Both the position numbers and the translations under genes were made by a program. From Actinoplanes flavus (GTDB taxonomy: Bacteria; Actinomycetota; Actinomycetes; Mycobacteriales; Micromonosporaceae): a stretch of 64,000 bases of DNA. Positions 11,655-21,696 of this stretch are shown here, in pieces. The number at the start of each line of letters is the position of its first letter. Positions within the stretch are counted from its first letter, which is position 1. The stretch is taken from positions 1-64,000 of the forward strand of contig NZ_JAGFNS010000031.1 of NCBI RefSeq assembly GCF_017592555.1. Reading direction: 5' to 3'. The notes under the pieces are model-generated. The model saw nothing but the letters and a program-made list of their open reading frames with translations, was not told the origin of the DNA and ran no database searches.

Positions 11655-11695
11655 TCACCGACCGGCCACCCCAGCCGGTGAAGGGAGAATCATCC

Positions 11696-12833
11696 GTGTC
11701 CGTCGCAGTCTCCACCCTCGACGGAGCCGACCTGCTCGACGCCTACCAGGCCGGGCAGTCGTCGGTGTTCGTGTCGCCGCGCGGCACCCTCCTCGCCGAG
11801 GGCGTGCACTCGGAGGTGAACACGTCCGGCCTCACCGATCTGCCGGAACAGGTCGCGGCCGTCCTCGGCACCTGCGGGCACCCGGTCCGGACCGTGGTCG
11901 GGGCCGTCCCGTTCGCGCCCGACGCGCCGGCCCGCCTCGTCGTCCCCCAGCGGCTGCGGCGCGCACCCGTCCTCGGCGCCGCGCCCGCCGTACCGGCCGC
12001 CTCCGCCGCACGGGAGAGCCTGCCGCCGATCCCCGACCCCGGCTACGTCGCCGCGGTGGCCCGCGCGGTCGAGGAGATCCAGGCCGGCGCGTACACCAAG
12101 GTGGTGCTGGCCCGCGCGCTGCGGCTGGCGGCGCCCGGCTTCGACCCGGCCCCGGTGGTGCGCGCGCTGGCCTACGGCGGCGCCGGCACCTACACCTTCG
12201 GCATCGACCTCGGTGGCGGGCGCACCCTGCTCGGCGCCAGTCCCGAACTGCTGGTGGCGCGGCACGGCCGTACCGTCTCGGCGAACCCGCTCGCCGGATC
12301 CATCCCGCGCAGCACCGACCCCGCCGAAGACGCCCGCCGGGCCGCCGGGCTCCTGGAGTCCGCCAAGGACCTGCACGAGCACACGTTCGCCAGCGAGGCG
12401 GTGGCCGAAGGGCTGCGGCCGTTCTGCCGGAACCTGCGGGTGCCGTCCGAGCCGACCCTGACCGCCACCCCCACCATGTGGCACCTGGGTTCCCGGATCA
12501 CCGGCGAGATCGCCGACCCGGACGTGTCCTCGATGACACTGGCCACCGCCCTGCACCCGACCCCGGCCGTCTGCGGCACCCCGCCGGCCGCGGCCCGCCG
12601 GGCGATCGCCGAACTGGAGCCGTTCGACCGCGGCTTCTTCGCCGGCATGGTCGGCTGGGCGGACGCCGACGGCGACGGCGAGTGGGCGGTCACCATCCGG
12701 TGCGCCACCGCCGGGCCGGAAGGCCTCGACGTGTACGCGGGAGCCGGCATCGTGGCCGCCTCCGACCCGCACGCCGAACTCGCCGAGACGACCGCCAAAC
12801 TCGGCACCATGCTGACCGCCCTGGGAGTGTTCA

Positions 12834-12844
<11 letters not shown>
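11696..12844 (+). CDS. dhbC: Isochorismate synthase
   Basis: A 382-residue chorismate-utilising enzyme that converts chorismate to isochorismate, the first committed step to 2,3-dihydroxybenzoate. The chorismate-binding core is visible: IQAGAYTKVVLARAL, LLGASPELLVAR, ANPLAGSIPRS, HPTPAVCGTP and the C-terminal GAGIVAASDP. The GTG at 11696 has AAGGGAGAA just upstream. The last 11 nt overlap dhbE, implying coupled translation. The length is close to EntC (about 390 residues), so it appears complete. Confidence 0.92.
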
Positions 12845-14431
<1,587 letters not shown>

Positions 14432-14432
<1 letters not shown>

Positions 14433-15073
14433 TGCTTCCCCGCATCACCCCCTACCACGTCCCCGGTGGCTTCAGCCGGTCCGGCGGCAAGGTCGACTGG
14501 CGGGTCGACCCGTCCCGGGCCGCGCTGCTCGTGCACGACATGCAGAACTACTTCCTGGCCCCGTTCGGCACCGCCGACAACGCGTTGTTGTCCAAGGTGG
14601 TCGGCAACATCGCCACACTGCGCGAACACGCCGCCCGAACCGGGATCCCGGTGTACTTCTCGGCCCAGCCCGGCGGCCAGTCCCGCGAGGAGCGCGGCCT
14701 GCTCCAGGACTTCTGGGGCGACGGCCCGCCCGCCGACCCGCAGGCCCTCGCCATCACCGAGGCGCTGCGCCCGGCCCCCGGCGACGTGGTCCTCACCAAG
14801 CGCCGCTACAGCGCCTTCGTCGGCACCGACCTGGCCGACCGGCTCGGCTCCCGCGACCAGCTGATCGTCACCGGCGTGTACGCCCACATCGGCGTCCTGG
14901 CCACCGCCCTGGACGCGTTCATGCGCGGCATCGAACCGTTCGTGGTCACCGACGCGGTCGCCGACTTCAGCCCGGCCCACCACGCCGACGCGCTGCGCCA
15001 CATCCAGACCCGGTGCGGCGTGGTCGCCCCCACCGCCGAACTCACCGCCGACCTCCTCACCCCCACCGCCTGA
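14432..15073 (+). CDS. dhbB: Isochorismatase without aryl carrier domain
   Basis: A 213-residue isochorismatase. It hydrolyses the enolpyruvyl ether of isochorismate to 2,3-dihydro-2,3-dihydroxybenzoate. D36 (LLVHDMQNYF) and K123 (LTKRRYSAF) are present, and ITGVYAHIG has the Gly-for-Cys change expected of isochorismatases. EntB and DhbB carry a C-terminal aryl carrier domain (about 285-312 residues in total). Here the protein ends right after the hydrolase fold, so loading of dihydroxybenzoate needs a separate carrier not found in this window. It is the last gene of dhbACEB. Its 3' end, including the stop codon, lies in a tandem repeat. Confidence 0.92.
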
Positions 15074-15310
15074 CCTGCCGGGCGGCCCGCGTTCAGACCC
15101 GGTGTGCGGGCCCCCGCCGACGTCCTCACCCCCACCGCTTGATCTGCCGGGCGGCCCTGTTCAGGCCCGGTGTGCCGGCACTTCCTCGGTCCCGGCACAC
15201 CGGCCGCCCCACCGCCGACGTCCTCACCCCCACCGCTTGACCTGCCGGGCGGCCCGCGTTCAGGCCCGGTGCGCCGGCACTTCCTCGGTCTCGGCACACC
15301 GGGCCGCGCC
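15047..15310. repeat. Threefold tandem repeat spanning the dhbB stop codon
   Basis: Three imperfect copies start at 15047, 15116 and 15214. Each begins GCCGACSTCCTCACCCCCAC, runs through an in-frame-looking stop and continues CTGCCGGGCGGCCC. The first copy holds the true dhbB stop. The step is 69 nt, then 98 nt. Copies two and three are similar over about 95 bp. This fills most of the 317-nt gap between dhbB and fes, in which I see no gene. Confidence 0.85.
15169..15201 (+). terminator. Hairpin inside the dhbB 3' repeat
   Basis: GGTGTGCCGG at 15169-15178 pairs perfectly with CCGGCACACC at 15192-15201 around a 13-nt loop. A degraded copy recurs in the next repeat unit near 15267-15300. It is the best candidate for ending dhbACEB transcription, but it has no U-run. 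Confidence 0.5.
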
Positions 15311-15316
15311 AACCCC

Positions 15317-15375
15317 TTCAGCTGGCTCTCGGGGCTGTCTCGGGCGTCTTGAAACAGTTCTGAAAGCCAGCTGAA
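15317..15375. promoter_or_regulatory. 11-bp inverted repeat just before fes
   Basis: TTCAGCTGGCT (15317-15327) and AGCCAGCTGAA (15365-15375) are perfect complements 37 nt apart. The right arm ends 5 nt before the fes ribosome-binding site. It could be an mRNA stem controlling access to that site or an operator. No iron box was seen here. Confidence 0.45.
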
Positions 15376-15390
15376 GCCTTGGAGTGCCCG

Positions 15391-16824
15391 ATGCCGACGA
15401 GCGTGCCGATCACCTCGGTGCCGCCGCGGGTGCCTCGGCCCTCGCCTCCGGTCATCGCCGAGAGCCCCCGCATCGAGGCGTTACGGGGTGCAGGTTCGGC
15501 CGATCTCGCCCGGTTCTGGGCACAGATCGAACGCGACGGCGCACCCCTGATCGAGAAGGACGGCGACGCGGTCCTGATCACCTTCGTCTGGCGCGAGACC
15601 CGGCCGGTCCGGGACGTTCTCGCGCTCGTCAACAAACTCGTGGACCGTTCCGACCTGGGCCGCTCCCGGATGCGGAAGATGCCCGGCACCGACCTGTGGC
15701 ACCTCACCTACCGGGTCCGCGACGACTGGCAGGCCACCTACCACCTCGCCCCCGACTACATGGCCCCCGGCCCCGCCCCCGACCACATCGCATCCGATGC
15801 CGGCCCCGGCCGCATTGCGCCTGGTCCCGGTGCTGGTCCTGGCCCTAGTGCTGGTCCTGGTCCCGGTCCCGGTCCCATTGCGCCTGATCTCTGCACTGGC
15901 CGGATCGAGCCCGGTCCCGGCCCCGAGCATCCACAATCCGGCGGCCCCGCTGGCCGTCAGGGTTTCGTGGCTCCGGCCGATTCCGCGAGATTGCGGGCCG
16001 TCGCGGCGAACGGGGTGCCCGACCCGCTCAATCCGGTGACGTTTCCGCAGGAACGGCCGCCGCACAAATCGGTCGCCGCGGGGCCTGCCGCCGCGCCGGA
16101 GCCGCGCTGGTGGCGGCCCGATCCCGCGTCGCCGGCCGGAATCCTGGACGAGGTCACCGCCGGCGGGCGCCGGGTGTGGCGTTACCGGCCGCCCGGTCAC
16201 ACGGCCGCCGCCGGGCCGTACCCGCTGCTGGTCCTTCTCGACGGCGACCTGTGGGGCCCGCTGCTGCCGGTCGCGCCGATCCTGGACAACCTGATCGCCG
16301 CCGGTCGCATCCCGCCCGTGGTGGCGATGCTCCCGGACGGTGCCGGCCACGCCACCCGCTCCACCGAGTACGCCTGCGACCCCGGCTACGCCGCGTTCCT
16401 GGCCAGCCTCCCGTCGTCGCCTGCCGGCCGTGACCTGACGGCGACCACCGACCCGGCCCGCACCGCCATCGCCGGGCAGAGCCTGGGCGGCCTGATGGCG
16501 GCGTTCACCGCGGTCACGAGGCCGGACCGCTTCGGCAACGTACTGAGCCAGTCCGGCGCCTTCTGGTGGAAGAGCCACACTCCGGGCGACGAGGAGGCCG
16601 AGTGGCTGACCGACCATCTCGCCGTCACCAAACGCCGCCCGGTCCGCTGGCACGTCGAGGTGGGCCTGGACGAGTGGGTGACGCTGGGCCCCAACCGCCG
16701 TCTCCGCGACGTCCTGCTGGCCCGCGGGTACCCACTCACCTACGCCGAGTTCGCCGGCGGCCACGACCGCCTCTGCTGGCGCGAACGCCTCGGCGAAGCC
16801 CTCGCCGCCCTCTTCACCCTGTGA
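15391..16824 (+). CDS. fes: Enterochelin/catecholate siderophore esterase (Fes-like)
   Basis: A 477-residue cytoplasmic esterase expected to cleave imported ferric catecholate siderophore so that iron can be released. The N-terminal Fes-type domain (about 30-120; FWAQIERDGAPLI, WHLTYRV) is followed by an alpha/beta-hydrolase domain with nucleophile S364 in AGQSLGG and catalytic H458 in GGHDRLCW. Between them, about residues 120-190 are a Pro/Gly/Ala repeat not expected in the family. ATG 15391 has GGAG 6 nt upstream; an in-frame TTG at 15379 is less likely. It lies in the same direction as dhbACEB but is separated by the 317-nt repeat-rich gap. Confidence 0.88.
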   Translation: MPTSVPITSVPPRVPRPSPPVIAESPRIEALRGAGSADLARFWAQIERDGAPLIEKDGDAVLITFVWRETRPVRDVLALVNKLVDRSDLGRSRMRKMPGTDLWHLTYRVRDDWQATYHLAPDYMAPGPAPDHIASDAGPGRIAPGPGAGPGPSAGPGPGPGPIAPDLCTGRIEPGPGPEHPQSGGPAGRQGFVAPADSARLRAVAANGVPDPLNPVTFPQERPPHKSVAAGPAAAPEPRWWRPDPASPAGILDEVTAGGRRVWRYRPPGHTAAAGPYPLLVLLDGDLWGPLLPVAPILDNLIAAGRIPPVVAMLPDGAGHATRSTEYACDPGYAAFLASLPSSPAGRDLTATTDPARTAIAGQSLGGLMAAFTAVTRPDRFGNVLSQSGAFWWKSHTPGDEEAEWLTDHLAVTKRRPVRWHVEVGLDEWVTLGPNRRLRDVLLARGYPLTYAEFAGGHDRLCWRERLGEALAALFTL

Positions 16825-16857
16825 GGCACCCTTCCTCCGTCGCCACCCGCCGCGGCC

Positions 16858-17489
16858 GACCTTGAACGTTCGACCACCGGGTGGGGTGGTCGAGCGTCCA
16901 AGGTCGCGTTGCGCTGGTTGGCGAGAGCGGGCGGCGGCCCGGTGGCGCGGTCGCGCAGTCGCGCGGTGGGCGATCTTGAGGGCTTGACCACCGGATGGGG
17001 TGGTCGAACGTCCAAGGTCGCGGAGGTTGGCGAGCGGGGGCGGCGGCCCGCTGGCCCGCTGGCCCGCTGGCGCGGTGGTGCGGTGGGCGATCTTGAGGGC
17101 TTGACCACCGGGTGGGGTGGTCGAGCGTCCAAGGTTGCGGAGGTTGGTGAGCGGGAGCGGCGGCCCGCTGGCTCGCTGGCCCCGCTGGCGCGCTGGCGGT
17201 GGCGCGGTGGGCGATCTTGAGGGCTTGACCACCGGGTGGGGTGGTCGAACGTCCAAGGTCGCGGAGGCTGGCGAGCGGGGCGGCGGCTAGGTGACGCGGT
17301 GGCGCGGTGCGCGGGGGCGATCTTGAGGGCTTGGCTACCGGGTGGGGTGGTCGAGCGTCCAAGGTCGCGTTGCGGAGGTTGGCGAGCGGGGGCAGCGGTC
17401 CGGTGGTCCGGCGGCCCGCTGGCGCGGTGGGCGATCTTGGGCGATTGGCTACCGGATGAGGTGTGTCGAGGTGGGGAGCTTCCAAGATC
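16858..17489. repeat. Array of six about 115-bp repeats, each with a long imperfect hairpin
   Basis: Hairpins lie at 16858-16905, 16972-17019, 17089-17136, 17213-17260, 17319-17366 and 17433-17489. Each has left and right arms around a 6-nt GGGTGG-like loop; the core is GACCACC..GGTGGTC. In unit 1, 19 of 21 arm positions pair. In most other units about 16 of 21 pair. Spacers are variable GC-rich stretches with GGCCCGCTGGC-type slippage. The array fills the gap between convergent fes and the MFS gene. Long frames through it are repeat-driven and I call no gene here. Confidence 0.9.
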
Positions 17490-17519
17490 GACTGTGGTGG
17501 GAGGGCGGTTGGAGAGCCT

Positions 17520-17709
17520 GGGGAGAGCGGGGGAGGTCGGGGGGTCGGGGAGAGCGGGGGAGGTCGGGGGGCGGGGAGAGCGGGTGGGAGGTCGGGGGCG
17601 GGGAGAGCGGGTGGGAGAGCGGGGAAGGGCGGGGAGAGCGGGTGGGAGGTCGGGGAGGTCGGGGAGGTCGGGTGGGAGAGCGGGGAAGAGCGGGGAAGAG
17701 GGGGGAGGG
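17520..17709. repeat. G-rich purine tract abutting the MFS gene 3' end
   Basis: About 190 nt built from GGGGAGAGCGGG and GGAGGTCGGGG units, almost free of pyrimidines on the plus strand. It holds many runs of four or more G and so has G-quadruplex potential. It ends 1-2 nt before the MFS stop codon, so it would form a C-rich 3' tail of that minus-strand mRNA. Confidence 0.85.
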
Positions 17710-17710
17710 G

Positions 17711-18892
17711 CTAGAGCTGGCGGTTTCGGCCGGCGAAGTAGCCGGCTATCAGCTGGGGGAGCATCAGGGCGATCATCAGGGACAGCGGGATTCGCCAGCC
17801 GTGGGAGATCTCGTGCAGGAGGCCGACCACGATCGGGCCGGGGATGGCGAAGAGGTAGCCGACGCTCTGGGCGAAGGCGGACAGCCGGACCACCGTGGCG
17901 GGTGTGCGACCGCGTAGCGCGATCATCGTGAGGGCCAGGGGGAAGGCGGCGTTCACGACGCCGAGGAGGGTGGCCCACAGCCAGGGGGCGGCGGCCGGTG
18001 ACCACCACAGGCCGGTCCAGCCGGCGATACCGAACAGGCCCAGCGCCACCGCGATGCCGCTCTGGGAGCGGAGACGGCCCGCGTACGCCGACAGCAGGAA
18101 CGACAACGGCACGCCGAGCAGGGACGTCACCGCGAACAGGAGGCCGGCCAGCGAGGCGGACAGGCCGGCGTCCCGGTAGATCTGCGGCAGCCAGCCGATG
18201 ATCACGTACGCGGAGGTGGACTGCATGCCGAAGTACACGGCCAGCGCCCATGCGACCGGGTGCCGGCTCACGCGTACCGGAGAATGGGTTTGATCTCGGG
18301 GTTGCCGGGTCGCGGACCGGGAGCGGGCCATCAGCAGCCAGGACGGCAGGGCGACCACCGCGGCGAGCGCCCAGCAGGCCAGGCCGAGTCGCCAGTCGTC
18401 GCCGAACGCGCCGGTGAGCGGCACGGTGGCCGCCGCGGCGGTGGTGGCGCCGATGTTGAGCGCCACCGAGTAGAGGCCGGTGACCGTGCCCACCCGGTCC
18501 GGGAAGCGGTCCTTGACGATCGATGGCAGTAGCACGTTGACCAGGGCGATTCCGGCCAGCGCCACGGCGCTGAAGAGCAGGAACGGGGCGGGCGCGCCGG
18601 TGTACGGCCGCACCACCAGGCCCACGGTGAGCAGGGCGAGACCGCCGAGGATGACCCGCGCGGCGCCGAAACGCCGGGCCAGGCGGGGCGCCGCCAGGCC
18701 GATCGAGGCGAAACAGAGCACCGGTACGGACGTGAGCAGCCCGGCCGTGGTGGCGCTCATGCCCAGCCCGGCCCGGATCTCGGTGAGCACCGGCCCGATG
18801 CTGGTGACCGCGAGCCGCAGGTTGACCGCGGCCAGAAGGAGCGCGACGAGCGCCCCGATGTGGGTCCTCTGCTTGATCAGCACCAGCACCAT
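17711..18892 (-). CDS. MFS transporter, CynX/NimT-like, in iron-boxed operon
   Basis: A 393-residue, 12-TM major facilitator protein. The N-terminus (MVLVLIKQRTHIGALVALLLAAVNLRLAVTSIGPVL) and the LNIGATTAAA region resemble the CynX/NimT group, a family that includes cyanate and nitroimidazole transport proteins. Substrate cannot be read from sequence. It starts 27 nt after the siderophore-interacting protein gene on the same strand and likely shares its promoter and iron box. Export of the catechol siderophore is therefore a reasonable inference. The 3' end runs straight into the G-rich tract. Confidence 0.85.
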   Translation of the reverse strand: MVLVLIKQRTHIGALVALLLAAVNLRLAVTSIGPVLTEIRAGLGMSATTAGLLTSVPVLCFASIGLAAPRLARRFGAARVILGGLALLTVGLVVRPYTGAPAPFLLFSAVALAGIALVNVLLPSIVKDRFPDRVGTVTGLYSVALNIGATTAAAATVPLTGAFGDDWRLGLACWALAAVVALPSWLLMARSRSATRQPRDQTHSPVRVSRHPVAWALAVYFGMQSTSAYVIIGWLPQIYRDAGLSASLAGLLFAVTSLLGVPLSFLLSAYAGRLRSQSGIAVALGLFGIAGWTGLWWSPAAAPWLWATLLGVVNAAFPLALTMIALRGRTPATVVRLSAFAQSVGYLFAIPGPIVVGLLHEISHGWRIPLSLMIALMLPQLIAGYFAGRNRQL

Positions 18893-18919
18893 GGTATTGA
18901 GTGCTGGGCGTCACACTCC

Positions 18920-19762
18920 TTACACGGTGGCGGTCGCGGGCTCCTGCTCGCGTTCGATCTGCGCGTTCCACTCGGCCTTGCTGGACTGCCAGCCGTCCTC
19001 GTTCATGCCGCGGCGCCAGTACCCGGAGACGGAGAGCCGGCTCATCGGCAACCCGAGCTCGACCCGCAGCAGCCGGCGCAGGTCACGCACGAAGGTGGCC
19101 TCGCCGTGCACGAACGCCTGCACCTGCCCGGCCGGGAACTCCAGCCCGCGCACCGCGGCGACCAGCGGCTCGCCGACCGGCCGCCCGCCCCGGTGCAGCC
19201 AGGTGATCTCGGCGTCGCCCGGGCAGTCGAACTTCTGCTCCTCCTCCGGCCCGGCGACCTCGATGAAGGCCCGGACCGCCGCACCTTCCGGCATCCGCTC
19301 CAGGGCGGCGCCGATGGCCGGAATCGCGCTCTCGTCACCGGCGAGCAGGTGCCAGTCGGCGGAGGCGTCCGGCGCGTAGCCGCCGCCCGGCCCCATGAAC
19401 CGGAACGGATCGCCCGGCCGGGCCCGCGCCGCCCACGGCCCGGCGACGCCCTGGTCTCCGTGCACCACGAAGTCGACCCACATCTCGCCGGCCTCGGGCG
19501 CCCATCGGCGGACCGTGTACGTGCGCACCACGGGCCACGTCTCACGCGGCATCGTCTCGCGGATCACGCCCATGTCGAACGGCGCCGGATAGTCCACGCC
19601 GGCCTGGGGGAAGAGCACCTTGATGTAGTGATCGGTGAACTGCCCGGCCTGGATCCGAGTCAGAGCGTCACCGCCGACCACCACCCGCACCATGTGCGGA
19701 GTCAGCTGCTCCACCCGGGTGACCACGGCCTCGTGGCACGGTCGCGCGGGTCTGTTCGCCAT
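18920..19762 (-). CDS. Siderophore-interacting protein (FAD-dependent ferric-siderophore reductase)
   Basis: A 280-residue SIP/ViuB family flavoprotein that reduces ferric siderophores in the cytoplasm to release Fe(II). The FAD-binding barrel holds RTYTVRRW (FAD binding) and FVVHGDQGVAGPWA. The NAD(P)H-binding half holds HLLAGDESAIPAI and AFVHGEATFVRDLRRLL, both typical of the family. The ATG at 19762 is preceded by GAGGTG. It is first in a two-gene operon with the MFS gene, behind an iron box at 19796-19814. Its job complements the Fes-like esterase on the convergent strand. Confidence 0.92.
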   Translation of the reverse strand: MANRPARPCHEAVVTRVEQLTPHMVRVVVGGDALTRIQAGQFTDHYIKVLFPQAGVDYPAPFDMGVIRETMPRETWPVVRTYTVRRWAPEAGEMWVDFVVHGDQGVAGPWAARARPGDPFRFMGPGGGYAPDASADWHLLAGDESAIPAIGAALERMPEGAAVRAFIEVAGPEEEQKFDCPGDAEITWLHRGGRPVGEPLVAAVRGLEFPAGQVQAFVHGEATFVRDLRRLLRVELGLPMSRLSVSGYWRRGMNEDGWQSSKAEWNAQIEREQEPATATV

Positions 19763-19795
19763 GACTGCACCTCACTGCCGGTGGGACTGATCTCG

Positions 19796-19814
19796 GCAGG
19801 TAAGGCTACCCTTA
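19796..19814. promoter_or_regulatory. DmdR/IdeR-like iron box upstream of the SIP-MFS operon
   Basis: GCAGGTAAGGCTACCCTTA matches 14 of 19 positions of the consensus TTAGGTTAGGCTAACCTAA and keeps the AGGCTA core. It lies 34 nt upstream of the SIP start. It is weaker than the dhbA box, but position and gene function support it. Confidence 0.65.
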
Positions 19815-19977
19815 TTCACCGGGATCTACCGCCCTGCCTCCGGTTTCCCGCAGATTTCTCAGCCGGAAGCGAACTCGGACACGGGTTCGGCGGACACTCC
19901 CCGTGTCGGTCGACGCCGCTCACACGCTTCCCGCCGCGATCATGGGAAGCCTCGCGGTGATCCTTGTCACTCACGAA

Positions 19978-20019
19978 CGAGGGAGGGGCGGAACCCTTCC
20001 GGGTCCCGCCCCTCCCTCG
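19978..20019 (-). terminator. Strong hairpin terminator of the surface-protein gene
   Basis: The 19-nt arms at 19978-19996 and 20001-20019 pair with a single mismatch around the loop TTCC. The stem is very GC-rich (CGAGGGAGGGGCGG paired with its complement). It lies 15 nt past the stop of the minus-strand gene. The rest of 19815-19977 shows nothing I can name. Confidence 0.88.
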
Positions 20020-20034
20020 ATCGTTCTTCGCCGG

Positions 20035-21459
20035 TCAGTTCCAGGAACGGGGCCGGCTCCGCATGAAGGCCGCGATGACCAGGCCGACCAGGACCAGGAC
20101 CGCGCCGCCGCCGATCCACGCCAGGTTGTTGCTGACCAGGGCGATCGGGCCGCTCTGCTGGGCCGGCGGTTCGGCCACCGTGTCGGCGGTGCTCTCCGGC
20201 TGGTCGGGCGCGCCGTCACCGGGGTCGGCGGCGAGCGCCGGGCCGTCGGTCTCGGTCGCCTCGGGCTCCGGGTCGAACTCCGGCTGGGTCGTCGCCTTCT
20301 TGGTCGGCTTCTTGGTCGGCGTCGTGTTCGAGTTGTCGCCGTTGCCGGCGTTCTCGTTCTCGTTGCCGGAGCCGCCGGTCGTACCGGTGGTGGTCTTCTC
20401 CTCCGGCTCCGAGGTGGCGTTGCCGCCGTTGTTGCTGGACGTGCCCGCGGTCTCGTTGCCGCCGGTCGTGGTGGTCGTCGAGTTGGTGCGCGGCGTCGCG
20501 GTCACCGTGGTGCGGTTCGGTGTCGCGGTGGCCGGCTTCGTGGTCGACGGCTTGGTCGGCCTGGTGGTCGCCTTGGTGGTCGGCGCCGAGCTGGTCGGGG
20601 GCGTGGTCGGGGTGACGCCACCGTTGTTGGTGTCGTTCCCGCCGTTGTTGTTGCCGCCGTTGTTCTGGCCGCCACCGTTGTTGTTGCCGCCACCGTTGTT
20701 GTTCTGGCCGCCACCGTTCTGGCCGCCGTTGTTGTCGCCGCCACCGTTCTGGCCGTCGTTGCCGGCGCGGACGGTGATCCGGACCGAGTCGAGGGCGGGC
20801 GTCTGGTTGGCGCGCTCCATCATCGGGATCCGGTGCGAGCCGTCACCGGCCCAGGACGAGCACTGTGCGGTGCCCTCCTGCGGCAGGCCCGGCACCTGGA
20901 TGGTGACGGTGTCCGGGTCGGCGCCGCCGCGCCGGTCCTCGGTGGCGACGAAGAACGCCGGCACCGGCGCGGACTCGGGCGCCTCCCCGGTGCTGGTCAG
21001 CATCCGGCAGGCGGTGTGGAAGTGGCCGCGGACCAGGCCGTTCTGGAGAACGCTGCTCTCCACGTAGTACCCACCCTGACCGGCCGCGAGGAAACGGTCC
21101 CGGATCAGGTTGCGGGTGCTGACCTGGAGGGTGAACGGGGTGCCGACGGTGACGTCGTCGGGGGCCCGGGTGATGAGCAGGGTGGGGTTGTTGGCGGCCG
21201 CGCCGACCTCGCCGAACTCGGTGGACACGCATCGTTCGCCGCGCTGGAAGCCGTCGTGTGCCGGCAAGTCGCTGTCCACACAGGTGTCGGTGAGGATGGT
21301 CAGGTTGTTGCCGACCACCTTGCCGGCCCCACTCTCACCGGCCTTGGTGCTGTTCTCATCGGCCGAGGCGAGCTGGGTGAAACCGATGACGCCGCCGATC
21401 GCGGTGAGTACAGCACCGGCGGCCAACAGCCGGGTGCGTCGTTGACCCGAGCTTCGCAT
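20035..21459 (-). CDS. Secreted, membrane-anchored surface protein with Asn/Gly and Thr/Pro stalk
   Basis: A 474-residue exported protein of unknown function. It has a signal peptide (about 1-32, cleavage near LASA-DEN). A globular ectodomain spans about 35-240 and has four or five cysteines (TDTCVDSD, GERCVST, HTACRML, AQCSSWAG). A long disordered stalk follows: first GGGNNNGGGQNN repeats, then Thr/Lys/Pro-rich and acidic parts. The C-terminal TM (about 443-465, AWIGGGAVLVLVGLVIAAF) has a short RSRPRSWN tail. There is no LPXTG motif. The ectodomain resembles conserved but unnamed actinobacterial exported proteins. AGAAGG precedes the ATG. It is monocistronic with its own terminator. Confidence 0.85.
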   Translation of the reverse strand: MRSSGQRRTRLLAAGAVLTAIGGVIGFTQLASADENSTKAGESGAGKVVGNNLTILTDTCVDSDLPAHDGFQRGERCVSTEFGEVGAAANNPTLLITRAPDDVTVGTPFTLQVSTRNLIRDRFLAAGQGGYYVESSVLQNGLVRGHFHTACRMLTSTGEAPESAPVPAFFVATEDRRGGADPDTVTIQVPGLPQEGTAQCSSWAGDGSHRIPMMERANQTPALDSVRITVRAGNDGQNGGGDNNGGQNGGGQNNNGGGNNNGGGQNNGGNNNGGNDTNNGGVTPTTPPTSSAPTTKATTRPTKPSTTKPATATPNRTTVTATPRTNSTTTTTGGNETAGTSSNNGGNATSEPEEKTTTGTTGGSGNENENAGNGDNSNTTPTKKPTKKATTQPEFDPEPEATETDGPALAADPGDGAPDQPESTADTVAEPPAQQSGPIALVSNNLAWIGGGAVLVLVGLVIAAFMRSRPRSWN

Positions 21460-21600
21460 GACGAGACCTTCTTTTCCCCAAATTCCCGGACGCCGCAGAC
21501 GTTAGGGACGCGTCTCACAGAAAGCAATTCCGCGCCGAGATTTCAGGAATTCTTACGGCGAACTTAAAGAAAAAATATGGGAACCGTCTTGAACTCCCGG

Positions 21601-21620
21601 CATCATCCGTTCGGATGATG
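21601..21620. promoter_or_regulatory. 9-bp perfect inverted repeat between two minus-strand genes
   Basis: CATCATCCG and CGGATGATG flank TT. It lies 77 nt past the phosphodiesterase stop and about 140 nt before the surface-protein start, both on the minus strand. It could be a terminator for the first or an operator for the second. An AT-rich stretch at 21557-21580 on its promoter side could hold a -10 region. Confidence 0.45.
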
Positions 21621-21696
21621 TCGTGGGTTCATGCGATCTTGGGCAGATGCCGCTGAACTGGGAGGTTAGCGGAACAGTCTGTGAGCGGCCAACTCC

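Noticed and set aside
15047..15310. CRISPR array
   Set aside because: Repeat copies differ, spacing is irregular, units overlap a gene end and no cas genes are near.
15102..15374. Short frames in the dhbB-fes gap
   Set aside because: They are translations of the dhbB 3' tandem repeats in other frames.
16858..17489. CRISPR array
   Set aside because: Spacers are GC-rich slippage variants of each other rather than unique sequences, and the stem-loop unit is far longer than a CRISPR repeat.
16858..18971. Long open frames across the repeat array on both strands (Pro/Arg/Ser-rich products)
   Set aside because: They arise from the hairpin repeats and the G-rich tract, have no ribosome-binding site and no family resemblance; the minus-strand one also runs through the MFS gene in the wrong frame.
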